Positions 1-5,490 of a stretch of DNA of 5,499 nucleotides are shown piece by piece. Below the pieces are notes generated by a model that was not told the DNA's origin, made no database searches, and saw nothing but the letters and a program-made list of their open reading frames with translations. The stretch lies in the NCBI GenBank assembly GCA_902797105.1, contig CADBRL010000051.1, positions 1 through 5,499 of the forward strand, written 5' to 3'. The translations under genes were made by a program, and so were the position numbers. Every line of letters begins with the position of its first letter. The first letter of the stretch is position 1. This DNA is from an uncultured Erysipelotrichaceae bacterium (GTDB lineage Bacteria > Bacillota_I > Bacilli_A > RF39 > UBA660).

Positions 1-4
1 ATAC

Positions 5-13
5 ACCTCCTTT
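5..13 (-). promoter_or_regulatory. Shine-Dalgarno of a divergent gene left of the window
   Basis: Read on the minus strand this is AAAGGAGGT, a near-perfect complement of the 16S rRNA 3' end. Only four bases remain before the window edge, so the start codon should lie just outside, to the left. It implies a minus-strand gene divergent from polA. Nothing of its coding sequence is visible, so its identity is unknown. Confidence 0.8.
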
Positions 14-22
14 CGGAAGCGT

Positions 23-31
23 ATTATAACA
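23..31 (-). promoter_or_regulatory. extended -10 promoter of the divergent left-hand gene
   Basis: On the minus strand the sequence is TGT-TATAAT: a perfect -10 hexamer with a TG extension one base upstream. At 16-18 bp upstream there is only an A-rich stretch and no recognisable TTGACA, which fits an extended -10 promoter. The expected start of transcription near position 16 would give a leader of only about 15-20 bases carrying the strong Shine-Dalgarno at 5-13. Confidence 0.65.
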
Positions 32-40
32 CTTTTCTTA

Positions 41-80
41 AACTGCTTTTTTTATGATGTCTACTCTAAAGGGTGCAGTT
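41..80. repeat. spaced inverted repeat in the divergent intergenic region
   Basis: AACTGC (41-46) is exactly complementary to GCAGTT (75-80), 34 bp apart centre to centre, about three helical turns. The left arm would lie in the spacer to -35 region of the leftward promoter. It could be an operator for a regulator binding two half-sites, but six-base arms in AT-rich DNA can arise by chance and no family motif is recognised. Confidence 0.2.
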
Positions 81-144
81 CATTTTTGATGCTTTTTTAA
101 TTTGGTAATATTTTTTGAAAAAGATAGCTTTTTTTTGATGAAAA

Positions 145-153
145 TGGTATCAT
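145..153 (+). promoter_or_regulatory. probable extended -10 promoter of the polA-mutM-serpin operon
   Basis: TGG-TATCAT is a TGn-extended -10 (TATCAT matches TATAAT at five of six positions). The region 16-18 bp upstream has no good -35 box, only T-rich DNA with tracts at 129-136 and 111-116 that might act as an UP-like element. The start would fall near position 160, giving a very short leader before the polA ribosome binding site, similar to the divergent promoter on the other strand. Confidence 0.45.
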
Positions 154-160
154 ATATACA

Positions 161-168
161 AGGGTGAT
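161..168 (+). promoter_or_regulatory. ribosome binding site that decides the polA start
   Basis: AGGGTGAT contains GGTGAT, which pairs with the 3' part of the anti-Shine-Dalgarno and lies four bases before ATG at 173. The in-frame GTG at 164 lies inside this site and has no Shine-Dalgarno of its own. Starting at 173 also gives MVKKLILIDGN, matching the usual Pol I N-terminus (MKKLxLIDGN). Confidence 0.65.
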
Positions 169-172
169 AAGG

Positions 173-2728
173 ATGGTAAAAAAACTTATTTTAATAGATG
201 GAAATAACTTAATGTTTAGAAGTTATTATGCAACTGCTTATACTGGCAATATGATGAAAAACTCTAAAGGAATGCCAACAAATGCTTTGTTTGGCTTTGT
301 TTCAATGATGAATAAAATTATTGCGGAAGAAAAGCCTACTTATATGGCTGTTGCTTTTGATATAGGTAAAAACTTTAGAAAAGAAGAATATGATTTTTAT
401 AAAGAGGGTAGAATAGATACTCCGGAAGAATTAAAAATGCAGATGCCAATTGCAAGAGATATACTTGATAAAATGGCAATTAAACATTTTGAACTTGCCC
501 CATATGAAGCTGATGATATCGTAGGTACAATAGTTAGAATGACTGAAGAAGATAAAGATTTTGCATCAGTTATAGTATCAAGTGATAAAGATTTACTTCA
601 GTTAATTAGTGATGAAACAGAAGTTAAACTTTTAAAACAAAGTGGTTTTATTAGATATAATCATGAAACTTTTGTCAAAGATTATGGTATTGAACCAATT
701 AGAATGATTGATTTAAAAGCCTTAATGGGTGACTCATCAGATAACATACCTGGTGTAAAAGGTATCGGAGAAAAAACTGCTTTAAAATTATTGCAAGAGT
801 ATAAATCTTTAGAAAATTTATATGATAATATAGATAAAATAACTGGTAAAACTAAAGAAAAGTTAGAAAATGATAAAGAAATGGCTTTTATAAGCAAAAA
901 GATAGCAACTATATATAGAGAAGTTCCTTTAAATATAGTACTTGAAGATTTAAAATATGAGCAGAAAGTAACTAATGAATTAGTTGAACTTTTTAAAGAT
1001 TTAGAATTCTTTTCATTTTTAAAAAATATGGAAGTAAAAAAAGAAGAAAAAAACTTTGAATATAAAACTATAAGTAGTATAAAAGATATTAAATTAGATA
1101 AAAAAATAGCAATTGAAGTAATACTTGATAATGAAAACTATCATATTGGACATATACTGGGAATGGGTATAAGTGATAGTTTAAATAATTATTATGTTGA
1201 TGGTGAAAATGTAATCAGTGTTCTTGATGAAATTAAGTCTTTAGATGTAATAACTTATGATGCTAAAAAAGTGTTATGTTGTTCTAAAATAGATGTAAAT
1301 TTTGTAGATGATTTAATGATAGAAGCATATCTTTTAAATTTAAATATTAAAGATGATTTAGCATATTTAGCAAATCAAACAGGAGATAATTTTCTGTATT
1401 ATGAAAATATGAAAAAGGATAAATTTAGTAATATAGAAATGGAAGTAATAAAAAGAAGTAGATTTATTTATGATAATAATGATGAATATAAGAAAAAGTT
1501 AGAAGAAAATAAATGTATGGATTTATATGAAAATATAGAAATGCCTTTAGTTAAAGTTCTAGCTGATATGGAAACTACTGGTATAATCTGTAGGGAAGAT
1601 GTACTTAAAGATATGTCTTTAGAACTTGAAGTAAAACTTGAACTTTTAACTAGAGAAATATATGAACTAGCAGGAGAAGAATTTAATATTGGTAGTCCAA
1701 AACAACTCGGAGAAATTCTTTTTGAGAAATTAGAAATAGCTAAGGGTAAGAAAAATAAAACTGGTTATAAAACAGATGTTAAAGTTTTAGAAAAGTTAGT
1801 TGATAAACATTCAATTGTAGAAAAAATACTTGAATATAGAAATTTAGCTAAGCTTAAAAGTACATATATTGAAGGATTAGCAAACTATATTTTAGATGAT
1901 GGTAAAATACATACAATATATAAGCAAACTTTAACAAGAACAGGAAGACTTTCATCAACTGATCCAAATTTACAAAATATACCTGTAAGGGAAGAACTAG
2001 GAAGAAAGATAAGAAAAGCTTTTGTTCCAGAGAATGATTGTTTCTTAAGTAGTGATTATAGCCAAGTTGAATTAAGAGTTATGGCATCTTTATCTAAATG
2101 TCCAAGTTTAATCAAAGCATTTAATAATGATGAAGATATTCATACCCATGTAGCTAGTGAAGTATTCGGAGTACCTGAAGAAGCTGTAACAAAACAAATG
2201 AGGAGATGTGCTAAAGCTGTAATATTTGGCATAATTTATGGTATAAGTGGATTTGGTTTAGGTGAAAATTTACATATAACTAGGAAAGATGCTCAGGATT
2301 ATATAGATAAATTCCATATACTTTATCCAGAAGTAAAAGAATATACAGATAAAAAAATAGAAGAAGCAAAAGAAACTGGTGGAGTTACAACACTATTTGG
2401 TAGAAGAAGAGTAATTGAAGAGATTAATAATCCTAATTATTTAATTAAACAAATGGGAGAAAGAATGGCAATGAATACACCAATTCAAGGTACTAGTGCT
2501 GATATTATGAAACTGGCCATGATAAAAGTTTATAATAGATTTAAAAATAATGGCATAAATAGTAAAATACTTCTTCAAGTACATGATGAAATAATTATTG
2601 ATTGTAAAAATGAAGAACTTGATAAAATAAAGAAAATTGTTAAAGAAGAAATGGAGAATGTTTATAAACTAGATGTACCTTTAAAAGTAGAAATAGATAC
2701 AGGTACTAATTGGTATGAAGCAAAGTGA
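173..2728 (+). CDS. polA: DNA polymerase I
   Basis: Family A polymerase that fills gaps in excision repair and removes RNA primers by nick translation in the cytoplasm; 851 residues from ATG 173, close to other Bacillota Pol I. The N-terminal 5' nuclease (about 1-285) keeps its metal ligands: D9, D114/D115 (YEADD), D138/D140 (SSDKD) and D187/D190 before the helix-hairpin-helix GVKGIGEKTA. The middle 3'-5' exonuclease-like domain (about 295-450) has lost the catalytic DTE motif (IEVIL at about 313-317), so proofreading is probably absent, as in Bacillus Pol I. The polymerase domain (about 455-851) has GRLSSTDPNLQNIP (591-604), motif A DYSQVELR with D628, O-helix motif B with R677, K681, F685 and Y689, and motif C QVHDE with D805. 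One oddity: motif B reads KAVIFG, with Ile for the usual Asn. It is the first gene of the operon, nine bases before mutM. Identification is certain; the alternative start is GTG 164. Confidence 0.98.
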   Translation: MVKKLILIDGNNLMFRSYYATAYTGNMMKNSKGMPTNALFGFVSMMNKIIAEEKPTYMAVAFDIGKNFRKEEYDFYKEGRIDTPEELKMQMPIARDILDKMAIKHFELAPYEADDIVGTIVRMTEEDKDFASVIVSSDKDLLQLISDETEVKLLKQSGFIRYNHETFVKDYGIEPIRMIDLKALMGDSSDNIPGVKGIGEKTALKLLQEYKSLENLYDNIDKITGKTKEKLENDKEMAFISKKIATIYREVPLNIVLEDLKYEQKVTNELVELFKDLEFFSFLKNMEVKKEEKNFEYKTISSIKDIKLDKKIAIEVILDNENYHIGHILGMGISDSLNNYYVDGENVISVLDEIKSLDVITYDAKKVLCCSKIDVNFVDDLMIEAYLLNLNIKDDLAYLANQTGDNFLYYENMKKDKFSNIEMEVIKRSRFIYDNNDEYKKKLEENKCMDLYENIEMPLVKVLADMETTGIICREDVLKDMSLELEVKLELLTREIYELAGEEFNIGSPKQLGEILFEKLEIAKGKKNKTGYKTDVKVLEKLVDKHSIVEKILEYRNLAKLKSTYIEGLANYILDDGKIHTIYKQTLTRTGRLSSTDPNLQNIPVREELGRKIRKAFVPENDCFLSSDYSQVELRVMASLSKCPSLIKAFNNDEDIHTHVASEVFGVPEEAVTKQMRRCAKAVIFGIIYGISGFGLGENLHITRKDAQDYIDKFHILYPEVKEYTDKKIEEAKETGGVTTLFGRRRVIEEINNPNYLIKQMGERMAMNTPIQGTSADIMKLAMIKVYNRFKNNGINSKILLQVHDEIIIDCKNEELDKIKKIVKEEMENVYKLDVPLKVEIDTGTNWYEAK

Positions 2729-2737
2729 GGTAATAGT

Positions 2738-3556
2738 ATGCCAGAAATAGCAGAAGTAGAAACAGTTAGAAACACTTTGAAAAACATTATTTTAAATAAG
2801 AAAATAGTGGATGTAAATATAATTTATCCGAAGATTATTGAAAGTGATATTAAAGATTTTAAAGATATTTTGATAGGTAGAAAATTTATTGATATTGATA
2901 GAATGGGTAAATGGCTTATGTTTGATTTAAATGATTATTATTTGCTTAGTCATTTAAGAATGGAAGGAAAGTATTTTGTTAAAAAAAGTACAGATGAAAT
3001 AATAAAACATGAGCATATAATAATAACCTTTGAAGATGGAACTGATTTAAGATATCATGATACAAGGAAATTTGGTAGAATGAATTTAGTAAAAAAGAGT
3101 GATATTGATAAAGTTGAACCCATAAAAAAACAAGGTATTGAAGCTAATAGTGATAAACTCACTAAAGAATATTTATATGATAAAATACATAAAAAGAATA
3201 AACCTATTAAAAGTTTACTTTTAGATCAAACAATTATTAGTGGACTTGGTAATATTTATGCTAATGAAGTAATGTTTGATGCAAAGGTGAGTCCAAGTAG
3301 ACTTGGTAAAGATATTAGTCTAGAAGAATGTGATTTAATAGTTAAAGCTAGTAAGAAAATAATTGATGCCGCTATAAAAGATGGAGGAACGACGATTAAA
3401 AGTTATACTTCATCTTTGGGTGTTACAGGAAGATTTCAACAACATTTGATGGTTCATAAAAGAGAAGGACAAGAATGTAAAATATGTGGAACACTCATAG
3501 AGAATATTAAAATTGGTGGTAGAAGTACATATTTTTGTCCAAAGTGTCAAAAATAG
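2738..3556 (+). CDS. mutM: formamidopyrimidine-DNA glycosylase / AP lyase
   Basis: Bifunctional glycosylase that removes 8-oxoguanine and formamidopyrimidines from DNA and cleaves the abasic site by beta,delta-elimination. It is 272 residues, typical for Fpg. The start MPEIAEVETV supplies the catalytic Pro2 (N-terminal after Met removal) and Glu3; the common LPE is IAE here. Other hallmarks are K58 (GKW), the intercalation loop HLRMEGKY with M75, DTRKFGR with R110 and F112, the DNA-binding GLGNIYANE with N172, the lesion loop around 218-232, and a C-terminal zinc finger with C247, C250, C267 and C270 and the GRST arginine at 262. The Shine-Dalgarno GAGGT (2727-2731) overlaps the polA stop, so the gene is probably translationally coupled to polA. 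The intact zinc finger and GRST favour Fpg over Nei. Pairing with polA is common in Bacillota and fits base excision repair. Confidence 0.97.
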   Translation: MPEIAEVETVRNTLKNIILNKKIVDVNIIYPKIIESDIKDFKDILIGRKFIDIDRMGKWLMFDLNDYYLLSHLRMEGKYFVKKSTDEIIKHEHIIITFEDGTDLRYHDTRKFGRMNLVKKSDIDKVEPIKKQGIEANSDKLTKEYLYDKIHKKNKPIKSLLLDQTIISGLGNIYANEVMFDAKVSPSRLGKDISLEECDLIVKASKKIIDAAIKDGGTTIKSYTSSLGVTGRFQQHLMVHKREGQECKICGTLIENIKIGGRSTYFCPKCQK

Positions 3557-3568
3557 GAAAGGAAAATT

Positions 3569-5155
3569 ATGAAAAAGAATAGAAAAACGATAATTATTGT
3601 CGGGGTTTTAATAGGTTTACTTGTAATAGGTACTGCAGTGTTTTTAATATTTAAAAAAAATATATTTACAACTACTGATACTAGTGTTAAAAATAGTAAT
3701 TCAGAGTATAGAATAAGTGATAATAGTTTAAATAATTTTGATTTATATTTTATGCAAAAAGAAAATAATAGTAAGAATAAGATTTATAGTCCGCTTTCAA
3801 TTAAATATGCTTTAAGTATGCTAAAAGATGGGGCAGATGGCAATAGCAAAAAACAAATAGAAAATATAATCGGGGATTATAAACCTAAAAAATATACGAA
3901 TAGTAGTAACATCTCTTTAGCAAATGCGATGTTTATTAGAAATGATTATAAAAAGAATGTTAAAGATGAATATGCGAATTTACTTAAAGACAAATATAAT
4001 GCAGAAATAATATATGATGCTTTTAAAAGTCCTGATAATATTAATAAATGGATAAGTGATAAGACTTTGGGTCTAATACCTAATATGCTTGATGATACAA
4101 ATGGTAATCTTTTCTTCATAGTTAATGCTTTAGGTATTGATATGGATTGGAAATATGTTATTCATCCCGTTCCAGAAGAAACACTTTATGATGAAGAACA
4201 TTCCTCATATTATGATGCTTTCTCAGTTTCTTATCCTCATGAAGATTATTATGCTGGGGTTTCATGGTTAGATTCAAATTATTATAAGTATATTAAGTTT
4301 AATAATCAAACTTTAGTTAATGGGTTAGAAATAGCATCATCAATTAATAATTATGATATTGTAAGTGAGATTGGTGAGGTAAATATTAGAAAAACTGTAG
4401 GAAGTGCCTATGATAAATGGAAATCTGAAGGTAATTGTGATCCTAGTGATTATGAAGATACAAATGTATTTTTAAATAGATATATTAAAGAAATTGATAA
4501 GGGGTATAAGGATGTAGGTTCATCAACAGATTATACTTTTTATGTAGATGATGATATAAAAGTTTTTCAAAAAGATTTAAAAAGTTATAATGGGTTATCC
4601 CTTGAATATATTGGTTTTATGCCAAAGAATAGTTCACTTGATAAATTTGTTGAAAATCTCGATGCAAAAAAACTTAATAATTATATAAGCAAGTTAAAAA
4701 CAATTGAACTAAATAATTTTACAAAAGGAAAAATTACAAGAATTACAGGACTTATGCCAATATTTAAGTTTGAATATGAACTTGAACTTCAAAAAGATTT
4801 AGAGTCTTTAGGTGTTACCAATGTTTTTTTGCCTAATCATGCTAATTTAATTAATTTAAGTAGTGATAAAAGTTTATATATAAGTGAAGCAAAGCACAAA
4901 GCTAATATCGAGTTTTCTAATGAAGGGATTAAGGCTGCTGCTGCAACTACAGTTGGTGGTGCAGGTGATGTTAATTGTTCATTTGAATATAAATATGACG
5001 TTCCAGTTGAAGAAATAGATATTACTTTTGATAAACCATATATGTTTTTAATTCGTGATAAAAATACTAAAGAAGTATGGTTCGCTGGTACTGTTTATGA
5101 ACCAATTAGTTGTGATGAAAGCAAAACTTGTTTCATAAATGACAACCCAATGTAA
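3569..5155 (+). CDS. membrane-anchored serpin-family protein with an inserted segment
   Basis: 528 residues. Residues 7-28 form one hydrophobic segment after KKNRK, with no lipobox and no clear cleavage site, so the protein is probably anchored with its body outside the membrane. A low-complexity linker (about 29-52) precedes a serpin fold. Serpin marks are YSPLSIKYALSMLKDGADG (73-91), the helix F region NINKWISDKTLGLI (157-170), VNALGIDMDW (185-194), LMPIFKFEYELELQKDLESLGV (395-416), YISEAKHKANIEF (437-449), hinge NEGIKAAAAT (451-460) and DKPYMFLI...FAGTVYEP (488-512). The shutter residues S74, S77, N186 and H443 match the family quartet. Known serpins trap proteases by inserting the cleaved loop. 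The target is unknown and inhibitory activity is unproven, because the hinge has Ile at P14. The body has about 100 extra residues after W194, the reactive loop is long, and there are only four Cys (290, 470, 515, 521). A Shine-Dalgarno AAAGGA (3558-3563) lies 12 bases or less after mutM. Fold call is strong; function is inferred. Confidence 0.88.
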   Translation: MKKNRKTIIIVGVLIGLLVIGTAVFLIFKKNIFTTTDTSVKNSNSEYRISDNSLNNFDLYFMQKENNSKNKIYSPLSIKYALSMLKDGADGNSKKQIENIIGDYKPKKYTNSSNISLANAMFIRNDYKKNVKDEYANLLKDKYNAEIIYDAFKSPDNINKWISDKTLGLIPNMLDDTNGNLFFIVNALGIDMDWKYVIHPVPEETLYDEEHSSYYDAFSVSYPHEDYYAGVSWLDSNYYKYIKFNNQTLVNGLEIASSINNYDIVSEIGEVNIRKTVGSAYDKWKSEGNCDPSDYEDTNVFLNRYIKEIDKGYKDVGSSTDYTFYVDDDIKVFQKDLKSYNGLSLEYIGFMPKNSSLDKFVENLDAKKLNNYISKLKTIELNNFTKGKITRITGLMPIFKFEYELELQKDLESLGVTNVFLPNHANLINLSSDKSLYISEAKHKANIEFSNEGIKAAAATTVGGAGDVNCSFEYKYDVPVEEIDITFDKPYMFLIRDKNTKEVWFAGTVYEPISCDESKTCFINDNPM

Positions 5156-5172
5156 AATTTAATGTTGAATAC

Positions 5173-5201
5173 TTGTAGTTTCTAAAAATTGTTGCTATAC
5201 T
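5173..5201 (+). promoter_or_regulatory. promoter upstream of the small membrane-peptide ORF
   Basis: TTGTAG (5173-5178), a weak -35, is followed after 17 bp by TGC-TATACT (5193-5201), an extended -10 with five of six matches to TATAAT. Transcription would start near 5208, eleven bases before the ATG at 5219. It begins 18 bases after the serpin stop, so the downstream unit may be made both alone and by read-through from the operon. Confidence 0.5.
5177..5192 (+). repeat. short direct repeat, copy 1
   Basis: AGTTTCTAAAAATTGT recurs at 5407-5424 as AGTTTCTAAAATAATTGT, with 11 identical bases (AGTTTCTAAAA), then two inserted bases (TA) and ATTGT. Copy 1 overlaps the -35 to -10 spacer of the small-ORF promoter. 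It may be a shared protein site or the trace of a local duplication, or chance in AT-rich DNA. Confidence 0.35.
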
Positions 5202-5218
5202 GATAATGTTGATGCAAT

Positions 5219-5311
5219 ATGAAAGATGATAATAAAATAAATGTAATGGGGATTTCAGTTATTAGTTTAGTATTACTAGTGATATATATTTCTGTTATGT
5301 TAGTATTTTAA
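5219..5311 (+). CDS. possible 30-residue single-pass membrane peptide
   Basis: The frame ATG...TAA encodes 30 residues: a charged N-terminus (MKDDNKINVMG) and then an uninterrupted hydrophobic stretch, about residues 12-30, rich in Val, Ile and Leu and long enough for one membrane helix. It has a plausible promoter eleven bases or so upstream of the ATG, and the TAA overlaps the foot of an intrinsic terminator, so the whole unit is only about 130 nt. Against it, there is no real Shine-Dalgarno (only GTTGAT, 5209-5214), and AT-rich DNA easily yields hydrophobic codons. An internal ATG at 5246 would give a 21-residue peptide but has no better site. It could be a small membrane protein, a type I toxin-like peptide, or not translated at all. 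No family is recognised. Confidence 0.42.
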   Translation: MKDDNKINVMGISVISLVLLVIYISVMLVF

Positions 5312-5336
5312 GGTACTCGTGTTGAGTACTTTTTTT
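5310..5336 (+). terminator. rho-independent terminator
   Basis: The stem GTACTC (5313-5318) pairs with GAGTAC (5324-5329) around a GTGTT loop. It can extend by a G-U and two A-U pairs, and is followed by seven T residues (5330-5336). No other convincing terminator is seen after the serpin gene, so it probably ends both the polA-mutM-serpin transcript and the small downstream unit. The reverse strand lacks a T-run, so it acts in one direction. Confidence 0.9.
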
Positions 5337-5343
5337 ATGGTAA

Positions 5344-5365
5344 TAATTAAAAAAATTTTTAATTA
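5344..5365. repeat. AT-only inverted repeat downstream of the terminator
   Basis: Ten-base arms, TAATTAAAAA (5344-5353) and TTTTTAATTA (5356-5365), are exactly complementary around a central AA. Being pure A/T it would form a weak hairpin; the A-tract/T-tract junction may bend the DNA upstream of the next promoter. It could also be a back-up terminator remnant, but the T-run is inside the stem, so that is unlikely. Confidence 0.4.
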
Positions 5366-5406
5366 ATTGTTAGAAAAGAGTGCCCTTAAACCCTAGGTAA
5401 AACCAG

Positions 5407-5424
5407 AGTTTCTAAAATAATTGT
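5407..5424 (+). repeat. short direct repeat, copy 2
   Basis: AGTTTCTAAAATAATTGT is the second copy of the element at 5177-5192, differing by a two-base insertion. It sits directly upstream of, and runs into, the first Spo0A-box-like heptamer at 5422-5428. Confidence 0.35.
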
Positions 5425-5438
5425 CGAACCATGTCGAC
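5422..5438 (+). promoter_or_regulatory. tandem 0A-box-like direct repeats
   Basis: TGTCGAA (5422-5428) matches the Spo0A box TGNCGAA exactly, and TGTCGAC (5432-5438) matches six of seven. They are head to tail with a 10 bp period (3 bp gap), one helical turn, the arrangement known for tandem 0A boxes such as those at B. subtilis abrB. CG-containing motifs are rare in this AT-rich window. They lie nine bases upstream of a good -35. Whether the organism has Spo0A cannot be seen here; another head-to-tail response regulator is possible. Confidence 0.45.
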
Positions 5439-5447
5439 CGATTTTTC

Positions 5448-5477
5448 TTGACTTTTTTCATATAGTGAATTTAGAAT
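5448..5477 (+). promoter_or_regulatory. SigA-type promoter of the next gene
   Basis: TTGACT (-35, 5448-5453) and TAGAAT (-10, 5472-5477) each match five of six consensus bases and are separated by 18 bp. The predicted start near 5484 gives a short leader with the Shine-Dalgarno at 5491-5499. The next gene therefore forms a transcription unit separate from the polA operon. Confidence 0.72.
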
Positions 5478-5490
5478 AAAGTCTTATATG

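Noticed and set aside
118..133. Hairpin AAAAAG-ATAG-CTTTTT followed by more T, as a terminator
   Set aside because: The stem has a single G-C pair and lies just upstream of the polA promoter between divergent genes, where no transcript needs ending.
164..172. GTG 164 as the polA start
   Set aside because: This codon lies within the probable ribosome binding site for ATG 173 and would add three residues not typical of Pol I.
682..897. A 71-codon open frame on the minus strand inside polA
   Set aside because: It lies fully opposite the strongly conserved 5' nuclease coding region, has no ribosome binding site context, and is a shadow frame of AT-rich coding DNA.
5425..5438. LexA (Cheo box) operator
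   Set aside because: The sequence has GAAC but not the GAACNNNNGTTC dyad; the second half reads TCGA, so the direct-repeat reading fits better.
5378..5440. Possible riboswitch or T-box leader in the less AT-rich stretch before the last promoter
   Set aside because: It lies upstream of the predicted transcription start (about 5484), shows no stable nested stems, and lacks T-box or other riboswitch signatures.
5393..5461. A 22-codon minus-strand frame (MKKVKKNRSTWFDNYF...) with protein-like composition
   Set aside because: No Shine-Dalgarno precedes its ATG, its wobble positions are rich in G/C unlike the neighbouring genes, and the stretch overlaps the promoter and the 0A-like boxes of the next gene, which explain its GC content better.
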